Shown: in pieces, positions 1 to 7,995 of the stretch | Numbering within the stretch: position 1 is the first letter of the stretch | How the letters are laid out: each line of letters opens with the position of its first letter | Assembly (NCBI RefSeq): GCF_013128195.2 | Contig: NZ_CP053452.2 | Coordinates: 5,084,001 to 5,148,000, forward strand | Direction of reading: 5' to 3' | Origin: Frigoriglobus tundricola | GTDB lineage: Bacteria; Planctomycetota; Planctomycetia; Gemmatales; Gemmataceae | Length of the DNA: 64,000 nt | The notes under the pieces: generated by a model | Told to the model about the DNA's origin: nothing | Databases searched by the model: none | The model's input: only the letters and a program-made list of their open reading frames with translations | Translations under genes and position numbers: made by a program

Positions 1-380
1 GGCGGCGCGGTCAGGGCCACGAGCGCCAAAACCACCCACCCCGGCGGCACGGCGTCACCGACATCGAGTTCCTCGACGAGCACCGCCAAAAGGGCGAACA
101 CGATCCCGCTCGCCAGCGCCGACAGGAACGCGATCATCATCCCGTTCCCGTGCGTCGGTACGGGAACGGCCCCGGCTCTCGTCCGCCGGCGCGGGGGCAC
201 CGGTTCCAGGTCGCCGTCCCAGTCCCAGTCCTCGATCGGATCGACCGGTTCGGTCTTCGCGGGGCCGAGCAGCCGGTTGGTGAGCCGCACCGCCGCGCGG
301 ACGAGCGCGCCGCCGGCGAACAAGGCGCTCAGCAGCACCACGCCGAGGAGGACGAACATGAACACGCCGGCGATTGCCAT
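1..380 (-). CDS. Small membrane protein, 3' end cut by window edge
   Basis: Reading down from the ATG at 380 the frame stays open to base 1, giving at least 126 residues; the C-terminus lies outside the window. A hydrophobic first segment (residues about 4-25, rich in V, L and A) is followed by a polar stretch with an acidic patch (DWDWDGD, about residue 55), then a second hydrophobic segment (about 84-100) and the start of a third. This looks like a small integral membrane protein. I recognise no family. The gene is divergent from the MFS transporter at 483, so the roughly 100 bp between them should hold both promoters. The longer open frame on the + strand across this stretch is high-GC shadow. 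Confidence 0.55.
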   Translation of the reverse strand, partial: MAIAGVFMFVLLGVVLLSALFAGGALVRAAVRLTNRLLGPAKTEPVDPIEDWDWDGDLEPVPPRRRTRAGAVPVPTHGNGMMIAFLSALASGIVFALLAVLVEELDVGDAVPPGWVVLALVALTAP

Positions 381-482
381 GCCCGCCCCCGTACGGAAAA
401 CGTCCGATCTCGCATGGTATCCGAGTCCGCGCGGGTGATACAACACCGCGGGGCGGACGCAACGGTCTTTAGCGGAGCAGCG

Positions 483-1751
483 ATGGTCGGCTCGGTGCCG
501 GGACGGCTCGCGACGATGATGTTTCTTCAGTACTTCGGGCTGAGCGCGGTGATCGTGCCGCTCACCCGCTACCTCCAGACGCCGCCGGGCGCCGGCGGGC
601 TCGGGTTCTCCCCCCTGCACGTCGGGTACATCTACATGACGTTCGCCGTCGGCGCGGTCGTGGCGCCGCTGGTCGTCGGGCTGCTGGCCGACCGCTGGTT
701 CGCGGCCGAAAAGGTGATCGCCGCCACGCACGCGGCGATGGCCGCGCTGATGGGCGCCGCGGGGCGCTGGTGCGACACCTACGACGGCACCGGCGCCGAC
801 CCGGCCGACGCCGTCGGGCCGCTGTTCGCGCTGGTCCTCGGGTACGCGGTCGGGACGCAGATCACGCTCACCCTCACCAACGTCATCAGCTTCCGCAACC
901 TGGCCGCCGGCGCCGGCGCGTTCTGGTACGTGCGCCTCACCGGCACGTTCGGGTGGATCGTCGCGGGCGGCGTCGTCGGGTGGGGCATGAACCCGATCTC
1001 GCCGCAACCGCTGTACGTGGCGGCGGCGACCTCGGCGGTGCTGGCCGCCTTCGCGCTCGCGCTGCCGCACACCCCGCCGAAGGGGTACGGCCGCCCGGTG
1101 GGCGAGGTGATCGGCCTGCCGGCGGTGAACATGCTCCGCGACCGGCCGTTCGTGGTGTTCGCCGGCGTGCTGGTGCTGTGCAACATGATGAACCAGTTCT
1201 ACGCGCTGTTCACGTCGCCGTACCTGCACGACCTGGGCGTGGCACTCGACCTCGGGCCGTACGGGGAGCTGACGCCGGAGGTCGTGATGACGCTGGCGCA
1301 GTGGTGTGAGATCGGGTGCATGGCCGCGTCGCCGTGGCTCCTGCGGCACCTGAGCCTGAAGCGGCTGATGGTCCTGGGGCTGGCCGGGCTGGTGCTGCGG
1401 AACGCGCTGCTGTTCTCCGCGCACGTGCCGGGCATCGTGGCCGTGGGGCTGCCGATGCACGGGTGGGGGTACGCGTTCTACGGCATGCTCGGCGCGTACT
1501 TCGTGGACCGCGAGGCGCCGCAGCACCTGCGCGCCGGTGCCCAGTCGCTCGTCACGTTCTTCGGCAGCGGCCCGGCGGTCCTCGCGGGCAACTTCCTGGC
1601 GAGCCACACGGTCGCAACGCACCGCGCCGGTGGCCTCACCGATTGGCAATCCGTGTGGCTCGTGCCGCTGGCCGGGTACGCCGTCGCGCTGGTGGTGTTC
1701 GTGTTGCTGTTCCGCGAACCGCCGAACGCCGACCGATCGGTTCAGACGTAA
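483..1751 (+). CDS. MFS transporter, nucleoside:H+ symporter type
   Basis: A 422-residue polytopic protein with about 12 hydrophobic segments, the normal size for the major facilitator superfamily. The first half reads like the NupG/XapB nucleoside symporter branch: an N-terminal helix leading to VPLTRYLQ, a loop with the signature spacing G-LADRWF at about residues 60-67, then a second helix. The likely role is proton-driven uptake of nucleosides or a related small molecule across the inner membrane; the substrate cannot be read from the sequence. The frame is open upstream to 150, but the ATG at 483 places the first membrane helix directly after a short start, and the upstream part is Arg/His-rich shadow translation. 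It is followed by a long palindromic repeat. Confidence 0.75.
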   Translation: MVGSVPGRLATMMFLQYFGLSAVIVPLTRYLQTPPGAGGLGFSPLHVGYIYMTFAVGAVVAPLVVGLLADRWFAAEKVIAATHAAMAALMGAAGRWCDTYDGTGADPADAVGPLFALVLGYAVGTQITLTLTNVISFRNLAAGAGAFWYVRLTGTFGWIVAGGVVGWGMNPISPQPLYVAAATSAVLAAFALALPHTPPKGYGRPVGEVIGLPAVNMLRDRPFVVFAGVLVLCNMMNQFYALFTSPYLHDLGVALDLGPYGELTPEVVMTLAQWCEIGCMAASPWLLRHLSLKRLMVLGLAGLVLRNALLFSAHVPGIVAVGLPMHGWGYAFYGMLGAYFVDREAPQHLRAGAQSLVTFFGSGPAVLAGNFLASHTVATHRAGGLTDWQSVWLVPLAGYAVALVVFVLLFREPPNADRSVQT

Positions 1752-1758
1752 GGGGGAG

Positions 1759-1873
1759 TCACCACAGAGACACAGAGGGCACAGAGAGAAGAACAAAACA
1801 GAGGGGGACGGCGTGGGTTTATTCAATTCATTGCCTTCCCGTCTTCTCCGTGCTCTCTGTGCCCCTGTGGTGA
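1759..1873. repeat. Imperfect long palindrome, CACCACAGAG family
   Basis: Left arm 1759-1789 (TCACCACAGAGACACAGAGG then GCACAGAGAGA) pairs with right arm 1854-1873 (TCTCTGTGCCCCTGTGGTGA) across an AT-richer spacer. Related arms recur at 42814-42986 and 52817-52919. Here it lies between two same-strand genes and could end transcription of the transporter gene. Confidence 0.7.
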
Positions 1874-1931
1874 ATCCTGATTTCTTTGATCTGTGTTCAT
1901 CTGCGGTGCTTTACTCTTCGGAGGTCTGAGC

Positions 1932-2699
1932 ATGTTCACTTCATCCGCGGCGCGCCCGCTGGCGCTCGTGACCGGTGCCAGTGCCGGGATCGGTACCGAG
2001 TTGGCGCGGCAGCTCGCGGTCGATCACGATCTGATCCTGACCGCCCGGCGCGGCGATACGCTTCGCACACTTGCCGAAGAATTGAAGGCCCGCGGCGCGG
2101 CGTGCCACGTGTTCCCCGCGGACCTCGCCGACCCGGCCGCACCGCGCTGGCTGTTCGATCAGATCGCTGCAGCCGGGTTGGTGGTCGATGTGTTGGTAAA
2201 CAACGCCGGGTTCGGCGACGTCGGCCCGTTCGCGAAGGCCGATCTCGGCAAGGTGCTCCAGATGATCCAGGTGAACGTGGTGGCGCTGACGGAACTGACC
2301 GGCCTCTTCCTGCCGGGGCTGCTCGCGCGGAACCGCGGGCGCGTCCTGAACGTCGGCTCCATCGCCGGCTTCCAGCCCGGTCCGTATATGGCCACGTACT
2401 ACGCGACGAAAGCGTACGTGAACTCGTTCTCGGAGGCGCTCTACAGCGAGCTGCGCGGCACCGGCGTGACGGTAACGGTCCTGTGCCCCGGTCCCGTGGC
2501 GACGGAATTCGCAGCGGTTTCGGGGATGCAGGTGACGCGGGCGTTCAGCGCCGGCCAGGCGATGGCGCCGGGGCCGGTGGCGGCGGCCGGGCTCGGGGCG
2601 ATGCGGGCCGGCCGCCGCCTCGTGATGCCCGGCTGGCGGAACCGGCTCATGGTGTTCCTCGAGCGATTCACCCCCGCGGCGTCGTCATCCGGGCGGTGA
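1932..2699 (+). CDS. Short-chain dehydrogenase/reductase (SDR)
   Basis: A 255-residue Rossmann-fold oxidoreductase of classical SDR length. Visible motifs are the nucleotide-binding TGASAGIG near residues 16-23, the NNAG motif in VNNAGFG near residue 90, the catalytic Ser in NVGSIAG, and the YxxxK pair in YYATK. These define an NAD(P)(H)-dependent dehydrogenase or reductase; the substrate is not evident. The ATG at 1932 is chosen over in-frame starts upstream because GGAGG lies about 6 bases before it and the protein then begins just ahead of the dinucleotide-binding strand. A strong GC hairpin follows the stop. There is no obvious pathway partner next to it. Confidence 0.85.
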   Translation: MFTSSAARPLALVTGASAGIGTELARQLAVDHDLILTARRGDTLRTLAEELKARGAACHVFPADLADPAAPRWLFDQIAAAGLVVDVLVNNAGFGDVGPFAKADLGKVLQMIQVNVVALTELTGLFLPGLLARNRGRVLNVGSIAGFQPGPYMATYYATKAYVNSFSEALYSELRGTGVTVTVLCPGPVATEFAAVSGMQVTRAFSAGQAMAPGPVAAAGLGAMRAGRRLVMPGWRNRLMVFLERFTPAASSSGR

Positions 2700-2731
2700 A
2701 GTGGATGATGGGCCGCCGGCTGTGAGTCGGG

Positions 2732-2762
2732 CGAACCCCGCCCGCCACGCGGGCGGGGTTCG
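2732..2762 (+). terminator. GC-rich hairpin after SDR gene
   Basis: A perfect 13 bp stem (CGAACCCCGCCCG at 2732-2744 with CGGGCGGGGTTCG at 2750-2762) and a 5-base loop, 33 bases past the stop. There is no clear U-tract, so efficiency is uncertain. Confidence 0.6.
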
Positions 2763-2914
2763 TCTGGGCGTCTACCTACTCACCGATTCGCTTGACCCGT
2801 TCCGCGGGCCGGCTTAACATACCTCTAATCCCGCCAGACCGCGCTTTACCAGACCCCGGGGCGTCCCCCCGACTCGCCAACCGATAGCACAGGCACCCCC
2901 CGGAGAACCTCCCC

Positions 2915-5563
2915 ATGCGCCGGCTCGTGTTCGGCCTCGTGCTTTTGGTCGTGTGCGGCCCCGCTGTGGCCCAACCGCCCCCGCCCGGCCTCCCGTCGGC
3001 GCGCGTGCAACATGTCTTCCCGCTGGGCGTGAAAGCCGGCACCAGCGTCGAGGTGATTGTCACCGGTAACGACCTGGAGGAGCCGGAAAAGCTGTTTTTC
3101 TCGCACCCCGGTATCAGGGGGGAGTACGTCAGCCCGCCCAAAGACCCGACGCCGGACCCGAAAGACCCCAAGAAGACCGTTCCGCCGCCGAAGACCAACC
3201 CGGCCGGGCCGCACAAATTCAAGGTGACGGCCGCCGGCGACGTACCGCCCGGCCTCTACGACCTCCGGTTCGTCGGCAAGTGGGGCGCGAGCAACCCGCG
3301 CACGTTCGCGGTGAGTGATCAGATCGAAGTGGCCGAAAAGGAACCCAACAACGACGTGCCGGAGGCCCAGAAGGTCGAACTCGGTACGACGGTGAGTGGC
3401 GTCATCTCGGCCCCCACGGACGTCGATTACACGTCGTTCACCGGCAAGAAGGGCCAGCGCATCATCGTGTCCTGCCTCGCGTCGTCGATCGACAGTAAGG
3501 CGGCGCCCATGATCGAGGTGTTCGATCTCAGCGGCCGGAAGCTCGCGGCGAACCGCAACTACCACGAAAACGACGCGCTCCTGGACGTGATCCTGCCCGC
3601 CGACGGCGACTACTACGTCCGCCTGTTCCAGTTCACGTACACCGTCGGCGGTCCGGACTACTTCTACCGCCTCAGCATCGGCACCGCGCCGTGGATCGAC
3701 GCCGTGTTCCCGCCGGTAGTCGAACCGGGCAAGCCGACCGCGGTCACGGTTTACGGCCGCAACCTGCCGGGCGGGCAACCGGCCGACGGCGTGACCGCCG
3801 ACGGGCGCCCGCTGGAGAAACTCATTGTCACGGTCACGCCGCCCGCCGACGCCGTCGGCAAACTCACGAGCCTCACCCACGTCAACCCGACGACCGCCCT
3901 TCAGGACGGCTTCACGTACGCGTTGAAGGGGCCGGGCGGCGTGTCCAACCCGGTGGTGATCTACCTCGCCGGCGACAAGCTCACGGTGCTGACCGCGCCC
4001 GCGAACACGCCGGACGCGGCCGCGGTGCTGGACGGCCCGGGAGAAGTGGCCGGGTTCCTCGCCCGGCGCGGCGACCGCGCCTGGGTCGCGTTCCGGGCGA
4101 AGAAGGGCGAAAAGGTCGCGCTCAACCTCGCGGCCGAGCGCATCGGCTCGAACGGCGACTTCTTCTTTTCCGTCCGCGACGGCAAGGACCCGAAGCGGGA
4201 CCTGAGCGGCGAGCAGGACGACGACAACGACACCCTGCACCCGTTCGGCTTCTACACGCGCACGAGCGATCCCGGCCCGTACACGTTCACGGCGCCGGAG
4301 GACGGCAAGTATTACGTCATGGTCGGCTGCCGCGAGTCGAGCTACCTGAGCGGCCCGAAGGCCGCGTTCCGCTTGCGGCTCGGCTCGCTGGTGCCGGACT
4401 TCTGCGCGGTCGTCATGCCGTACAGCCGCTTCTACCAAACCGGTTCGGCGGCGTGGCAGGGCGGCACGCAGGCGTACCATGTGTTTGCCCACCGCGCCGA
4501 CGGCTACACCGGTACGCTCGAAGTGGCAGCCGAAGGGTTGCCCGCGGGCGTCACCGCGAAACCACTGATGATCGGCCCGGCGGCGCGGTGGGGCGTGCTC
4601 GTCCTGAACGTCGCTCCGGGCACGGCGCCCGTCACGAGCGCGATCACGGTCAAAGTCACCGGTACGGACCCGGTGGGCAAGACGCTGGTCCGGTCGGCGC
4701 GGCCGGCCTCGGTCACATGGGGCACGCAGCAACCGGACCAGAACATTCCCGTCGTCTCCAAACTCGACCAGTCGCTCGTCCTCGCGGTGCGCGGCGAAAA
4801 GGCCCCGTTCCACATTACGGCTGATGTGCCCAATGCGACCGTCAAGTCGGGGATGGGTAAGGAGGAGAAAGTTAACGGCCCGATCATCGTGATGAAGCAG
4901 GGCGACAAGGCGAGCGTCCCGGTGAGGGTCGAGTGGGCCACGGACGAGAAGCCGAACGTGACGCTCACGGTCGAATCGATGCTCCAGCAGCAGCAGAACG
5001 CGCCGGTCACGGTGGGCATCGCCGGTCAGCCGACCAAGGACAAACCGGACGTGGTGGTGAACCTGGACGCGCGGACGAATGCCGCACCCGGCACCTACAC
5101 CGTCACGCTGCGGGGCCTGTCCCAGGTGCCGTTCCAGAAGGACCCGATGGCGAAGGGGAAGGGGCCGAACCTGCCGGCGGAGGGGTTCAGCACGCCGATC
5201 ACGGTGCAGGTCATCCCGACGGCGGTGGTGAAGATCGCAGCCCCGACGCTGCCCGGCAACACGCTGAAAATCGGCACGGACGGCGAACTGGTGGTGAAGG
5301 TGGACCGGCAGCACGACTACGCGGGCGAGATCAAACTGAAGTTCGCGCCGCCGACGGGTGTGACCGGCGTCACCGCCGACGAGGTGACCATTCCCGCCGG
5401 TCAGGGCGAAGCGAAACTGGTGCTGAAAGCCGCGTCCGGCACCAAGCCCGGAGCGGTTTCCAATGCGACCATCACCGCCACCGCTGTTTACGCGGGGAAG
5501 TACACGATCACGCACGAGGCGAAGGTGAGTTTCACCGTCGCCGAGGAGCCGAAGAAGAAGTGA
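2915..5563 (+). CDS. Exported PPC-domain protein
   Basis: An 882-residue protein with a clear signal peptide (MRRLVFGLVLLVVCGPAVAQ). It continues with an Ig-like N-terminal region, then a bacterial pre-peptidase C-terminal (PPC) domain starting at the typical EKEPNNDVPEAQ (about residues 142-153) and ending near YFYRLSIG. A further Ig-like/PPC-like segment lies around residues 370-490, and the C-terminal half is a series of beta-rich modules. In planctomycetes such proteins are periplasmic or surface proteins commonly encoded near secreted cytochromes and DUF1549/DUF1501 proteins; their biochemical role is not known. It lies upstream of the cytochrome-WD40 gene at 5939 in the same orientation, but 375 bp of palindromic repeats separate them. 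It ends in a lysine-rich tail. Confidence 0.8.
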   Translation: MRRLVFGLVLLVVCGPAVAQPPPPGLPSARVQHVFPLGVKAGTSVEVIVTGNDLEEPEKLFFSHPGIRGEYVSPPKDPTPDPKDPKKTVPPPKTNPAGPHKFKVTAAGDVPPGLYDLRFVGKWGASNPRTFAVSDQIEVAEKEPNNDVPEAQKVELGTTVSGVISAPTDVDYTSFTGKKGQRIIVSCLASSIDSKAAPMIEVFDLSGRKLAANRNYHENDALLDVILPADGDYYVRLFQFTYTVGGPDYFYRLSIGTAPWIDAVFPPVVEPGKPTAVTVYGRNLPGGQPADGVTADGRPLEKLIVTVTPPADAVGKLTSLTHVNPTTALQDGFTYALKGPGGVSNPVVIYLAGDKLTVLTAPANTPDAAAVLDGPGEVAGFLARRGDRAWVAFRAKKGEKVALNLAAERIGSNGDFFFSVRDGKDPKRDLSGEQDDDNDTLHPFGFYTRTSDPGPYTFTAPEDGKYYVMVGCRESSYLSGPKAAFRLRLGSLVPDFCAVVMPYSRFYQTGSAAWQGGTQAYHVFAHRADGYTGTLEVAAEGLPAGVTAKPLMIGPAARWGVLVLNVAPGTAPVTSAITVKVTGTDPVGKTLVRSARPASVTWGTQQPDQNIPVVSKLDQSLVLAVRGEKAPFHITADVPNATVKSGMGKEEKVNGPIIVMKQGDKASVPVRVEWATDEKPNVTLTVESMLQQQQNAPVTVGIAGQPTKDKPDVVVNLDARTNAAPGTYTVTLRGLSQVPFQKDPMAKGKGPNLPAEGFSTPITVQVIPTAVVKIAAPTLPGNTLKIGTDGELVVKVDRQHDYAGEIKLKFAPPTGVTGVTADEVTIPAGQGEAKLVLKAASGTKPGAVSNATITATAVYAGKYTITHEAKVSFTVAEEPKKK

Positions 5564-5584
5564 GGGGAAGCACCTGACCCCCCG

Positions 5585-5890
5585 GCGCCCTTCCCTGAAG
5601 GGAAGGGTGAACGCGCGCGTCGCCTCCCGGCGAATCGAAAGGGCCAACGACCGGGTGAAACGTTAGCAGAACAGATCGCATCTGCATGGAATCAGGAGTC
5701 TTCGCACGCGTTCACCCCCTTCCCTCTTAGGGAAGGGGGCCGGGGGGTTAGGTTCATCAGAACCCACCCCCAGCCCCTCCCTGAAGGGAGGGGAGCAAGA
5801 CCTCCGGAACGCCTGTGTTTTGAGAGAGTCGGAGGAGGCGTCGCGCCGTCACCCCCTCCCTGAAGGGAGGGGGCCGGGGGGTGGGTTCTT
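5585..5890. repeat. Cluster of four CCCTCCCT/AGGGAGGG palindromes
   Basis: This fills the gap between two genes. Copies: 5585-5609 (CCCTTCCCTGAAGGGAAGGG), 5714-5752 (CCCTTCCCTcttAGGGAAGGGGG followed by CCGGGGGGTTAGG), 5761-5794 (CCCTCCCTGAAGGGAGGGG) and 5849-5890 (CCCCTCCCTGAAGGGAGGGG followed by CCGGGGGGTGGG). Each is a near-perfect hairpin with a 0-4 base loop and a shared flank. Similar units occur at 23001-23039, more weakly at 33545-33581, and inside the gene at 48207. This is consistent with a dispersed REP-like family. Confidence 0.8.
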
Positions 5891-5938
5891 CGTAACGCGC
5901 TTTCACTCGAAACTGCACACCGACCCGACGAGGTTCAT

Positions 5939-7432
5939 ATGCGCTACCTGCTGCTGGCCGCGTTCTTCACCTGTGCCCCCGCGCACGCCCAGGAGAAGAA
6001 GGACGAGCCGAAGAAAGACCCCTACCCGCCGATCCCGACCGTGGACCTGAAGCTCAAAGAGCCGGTCGAGTACAACAAGGACATTCTGCCGATTTTTGAG
6101 GGTAAGTGCTTCGTCTGTCACTCGGGAAGTGTGACCGAGGGCAAGTACGACATGGGCACGCACGCCAGCGTGCTCAAGGGCGGCGGGAAGCGCGGCGCGA
6201 AGGTGGTCGTGCCCGGCAAGGCGGACGAGAGCTTCTTGTTCCTCTCGTGCAGCCGGCAGACGAAGCCGATGATGCCGCCGAAGAGCGAGGAGCCGCTGAC
6301 GTCGAAGGAGGTGACGCTCATCAAGTTGTGGATCAACGAGGGCGCGAAGGCGCCCACCAGCGTCAAGGTCCGGGAGAAGGTGATCGTGAGCCTGCCGCCG
6401 GCGCTGGTCAAGCCGGTGCGAGCGGTCGCCGTGGCGCCGGACGGCAAGACCGTCGCGGCCAGCCGGGGCAACCAGGTGAACCTGTTCGAACTGAAGGTCA
6501 CGCCGGCCGACAAGAAGGGCGGCCCGGAGAAGAAGGAGTGGGAGTACGCGAAGTCGCTGTACGACCCCGAACTGAAGACGCCGGACGGCAAGACCGCGAA
6601 GGCCGCGCACGTCTCGCTCGTCGAATCGATGGCGTTCAGCCCGGACGGCAAGACGCTCGTGACCGGTAGTTTCACCGAACTGATCGTGTGGGACGTGGCG
6701 AAAGCCGCGCCGACCCGGCGCATCGGCGGGTTCGTGGACCGCGTGTGCTGCATCGCGTTCTCGGCGGACGGTAAGTTCTTCGCGACCGGCGGCGGCGCCC
6801 CGACCGAAGACGGCGAGATCAAGGTGTTCGAAACCGAGTCCGGCAAGTTGTTCACGGAAATCAAGGCCGGGCACTCGGACACGGTGTTCGGGGCGGCGTT
6901 CAGCCCGGACGGGAAGCTGCTGGCGACCTGCGGCGCGGACAAGTTCGTTAAGGTGTTCGAACTGCCGACCGAGGCCGGCAAGCCGGCGAAGCTCGTGAAG
7001 TCGTTCGAGGGGCACACGAACCACGTGATGGGCGTCGGCTGGACGCCGGACGGCAAGAAGCTCGTGTCCTGCGGGGCCGACAATTTCGTGAAGGTGTGGG
7101 ACTACGAGAAGGGCGAAAAGGTCCGCGACATCCAGGGGCACCAGAAGCAGGTGACGTCGCTGTTCTTCGTGGGCAAGACGGCCCAGTTCGTGACCGGCAG
7201 CGGGGACGCGACCGTTCGGATGTGGAACGCGGACAACGGCGGCAACGTCCGGAACTTCCCCGGTGCGGCCGACTTCGTGTACGCGGTGAGCGCGAGTTCG
7301 GACGGCACCGTGGTGGCGAGCGGCTGCGAGGACGGCGTGGTGCGGGTGTACAATGGCGCCAACGGCACGCTCATGAAGGCCGCCCTCCCGCCCGACGCCG
7401 AACCGAAGAAGGACCAGCCGAAGAAGAAGTGA
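5939..7432 (+). CDS. Exported cytochrome c domain plus WD40 repeats
   Basis: A 497-residue protein. An 18-residue signal peptide (ending APAHAQ) is followed by a planctomycete-type cytochrome c module with one haem-binding CFVCH at residues 57-61. A likely distal Met sits in the MMPP segment near residue 110. From about residue 135 to the end are WD40 repeats, recognised from recurring 'FSPDGK...(V)WD/VFE' units about 40 residues apart (AFSPDGKTLVTG, AFSADGKFFATG, AFSPDGKLLATC, WTPDGKKLVS). It is expected to be periplasmic, where haem attachment occurs. The propeller suggests protein-protein contact or a scaffold role for electron transfer; the partner is unknown. It ends with a lysine-rich tail like the PPC protein upstream. 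Confidence 0.8.
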   Translation: MRYLLLAAFFTCAPAHAQEKKDEPKKDPYPPIPTVDLKLKEPVEYNKDILPIFEGKCFVCHSGSVTEGKYDMGTHASVLKGGGKRGAKVVVPGKADESFLFLSCSRQTKPMMPPKSEEPLTSKEVTLIKLWINEGAKAPTSVKVREKVIVSLPPALVKPVRAVAVAPDGKTVAASRGNQVNLFELKVTPADKKGGPEKKEWEYAKSLYDPELKTPDGKTAKAAHVSLVESMAFSPDGKTLVTGSFTELIVWDVAKAAPTRRIGGFVDRVCCIAFSADGKFFATGGGAPTEDGEIKVFETESGKLFTEIKAGHSDTVFGAAFSPDGKLLATCGADKFVKVFELPTEAGKPAKLVKSFEGHTNHVMGVGWTPDGKKLVSCGADNFVKVWDYEKGEKVRDIQGHQKQVTSLFFVGKTAQFVTGSGDATVRMWNADNGGNVRNFPGAADFVYAVSASSDGTVVASGCEDGVVRVYNGANGTLMKAALPPDAEPKKDQPKKK

Positions 7433-7462
7433 TCGCACCGCCCATCTGATCGGAACGGGCTA

Positions 7463-7655
7463 AGAAGCGGTGGCGGAGAGAGCGGATGTGTGAGGTCTTT
7501 TATCGTAGTCATCACGCTCCGCGTGATGTCCGCTGCGATCGGAGGTGTGTCGGTACCCTCAAAACCGAGTGAGGTCGGGGACATCACGCGGAGCGTGATG
7601 ACTACGATAAAAGACCCGCTCGGCTTCTGACGCTCTCGTTACGCCACCGCTTCTA
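7463..7655. repeat. Long nested inverted repeat with perfect 37 bp core arms
   Basis: Core arms 7495-7531 and 7579-7615 are perfect reverse complements over 37 bases (GTCTTTTATCGTAGTCATCA...). Outside them, 7464-7484 and 7633-7654 also pair (AGAAGCGGTGGCG with CGCCACCGCTTCT). The loop is 47 bases. It carries no reading frame and lies after the cytochrome-WD40 gene. It could be a strong terminator or a small non-autonomous element. Confidence 0.85.
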
Positions 7656-7714
7656 GGCAGGTGGCCACAGTTTTTTGTTAGAGATTGGGTGCCGGGCCGA
7701 ACGTTCGGTTCGGC

Positions 7715-7799
7715 AAAGTCGGCCACGCGCTCCGCGAGTAGCACCCTCCCATTTGGAGTCCGTGGCGGGTGTCACTCGCCGAGCGCGTGACCGACTTTC
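7715..7799. repeat. Imperfect palindrome upstream of sigma-WD40 gene
   Basis: Arms AAAGTCGGCCACGCGCTCCG (from about 7715) and the matching GAGCGCGTGACCGACTTT (ending 7799) pair with a few mismatches across a spacer near 7745-7767. The rest of 7433-7995, including the stretch just before the ATG at 7996, holds no gene that I can support; the promoter of the next gene should lie at 7800-7995. Confidence 0.6.
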
Positions 7800-7995
7800 T
7801 AGAGGTCCACACAAAATGACTCCGGCTCGACGCGCTCGGCATTACGACCCAAAGGAAACGGCATAACGGTTCGCCCGGCACATCTCCTCGGTATGGATGC
7901 GATCCTGGCGTCGCGGCAACGATACGAGCGGAATCCGCGCGCCGATTTGCTCCGGGTGCCCTCTTACCGGATAACGGGTAACGGGGGACTTCCAC

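Noticed and set aside
2846-5647. 933-residue open frame on the minus strand across the PPC gene
   Set aside because: Composition (Arg, His, Val-rich) and lack of any domain show it is the high-GC shadow of the real plus-strand gene, which has a signal peptide and PPC domain.
5903-7438. 511-residue minus-strand frame across the cytochrome-WD40 gene
   Set aside because: Complementary shadow; the plus strand has CXXCH and WD40 repeats.
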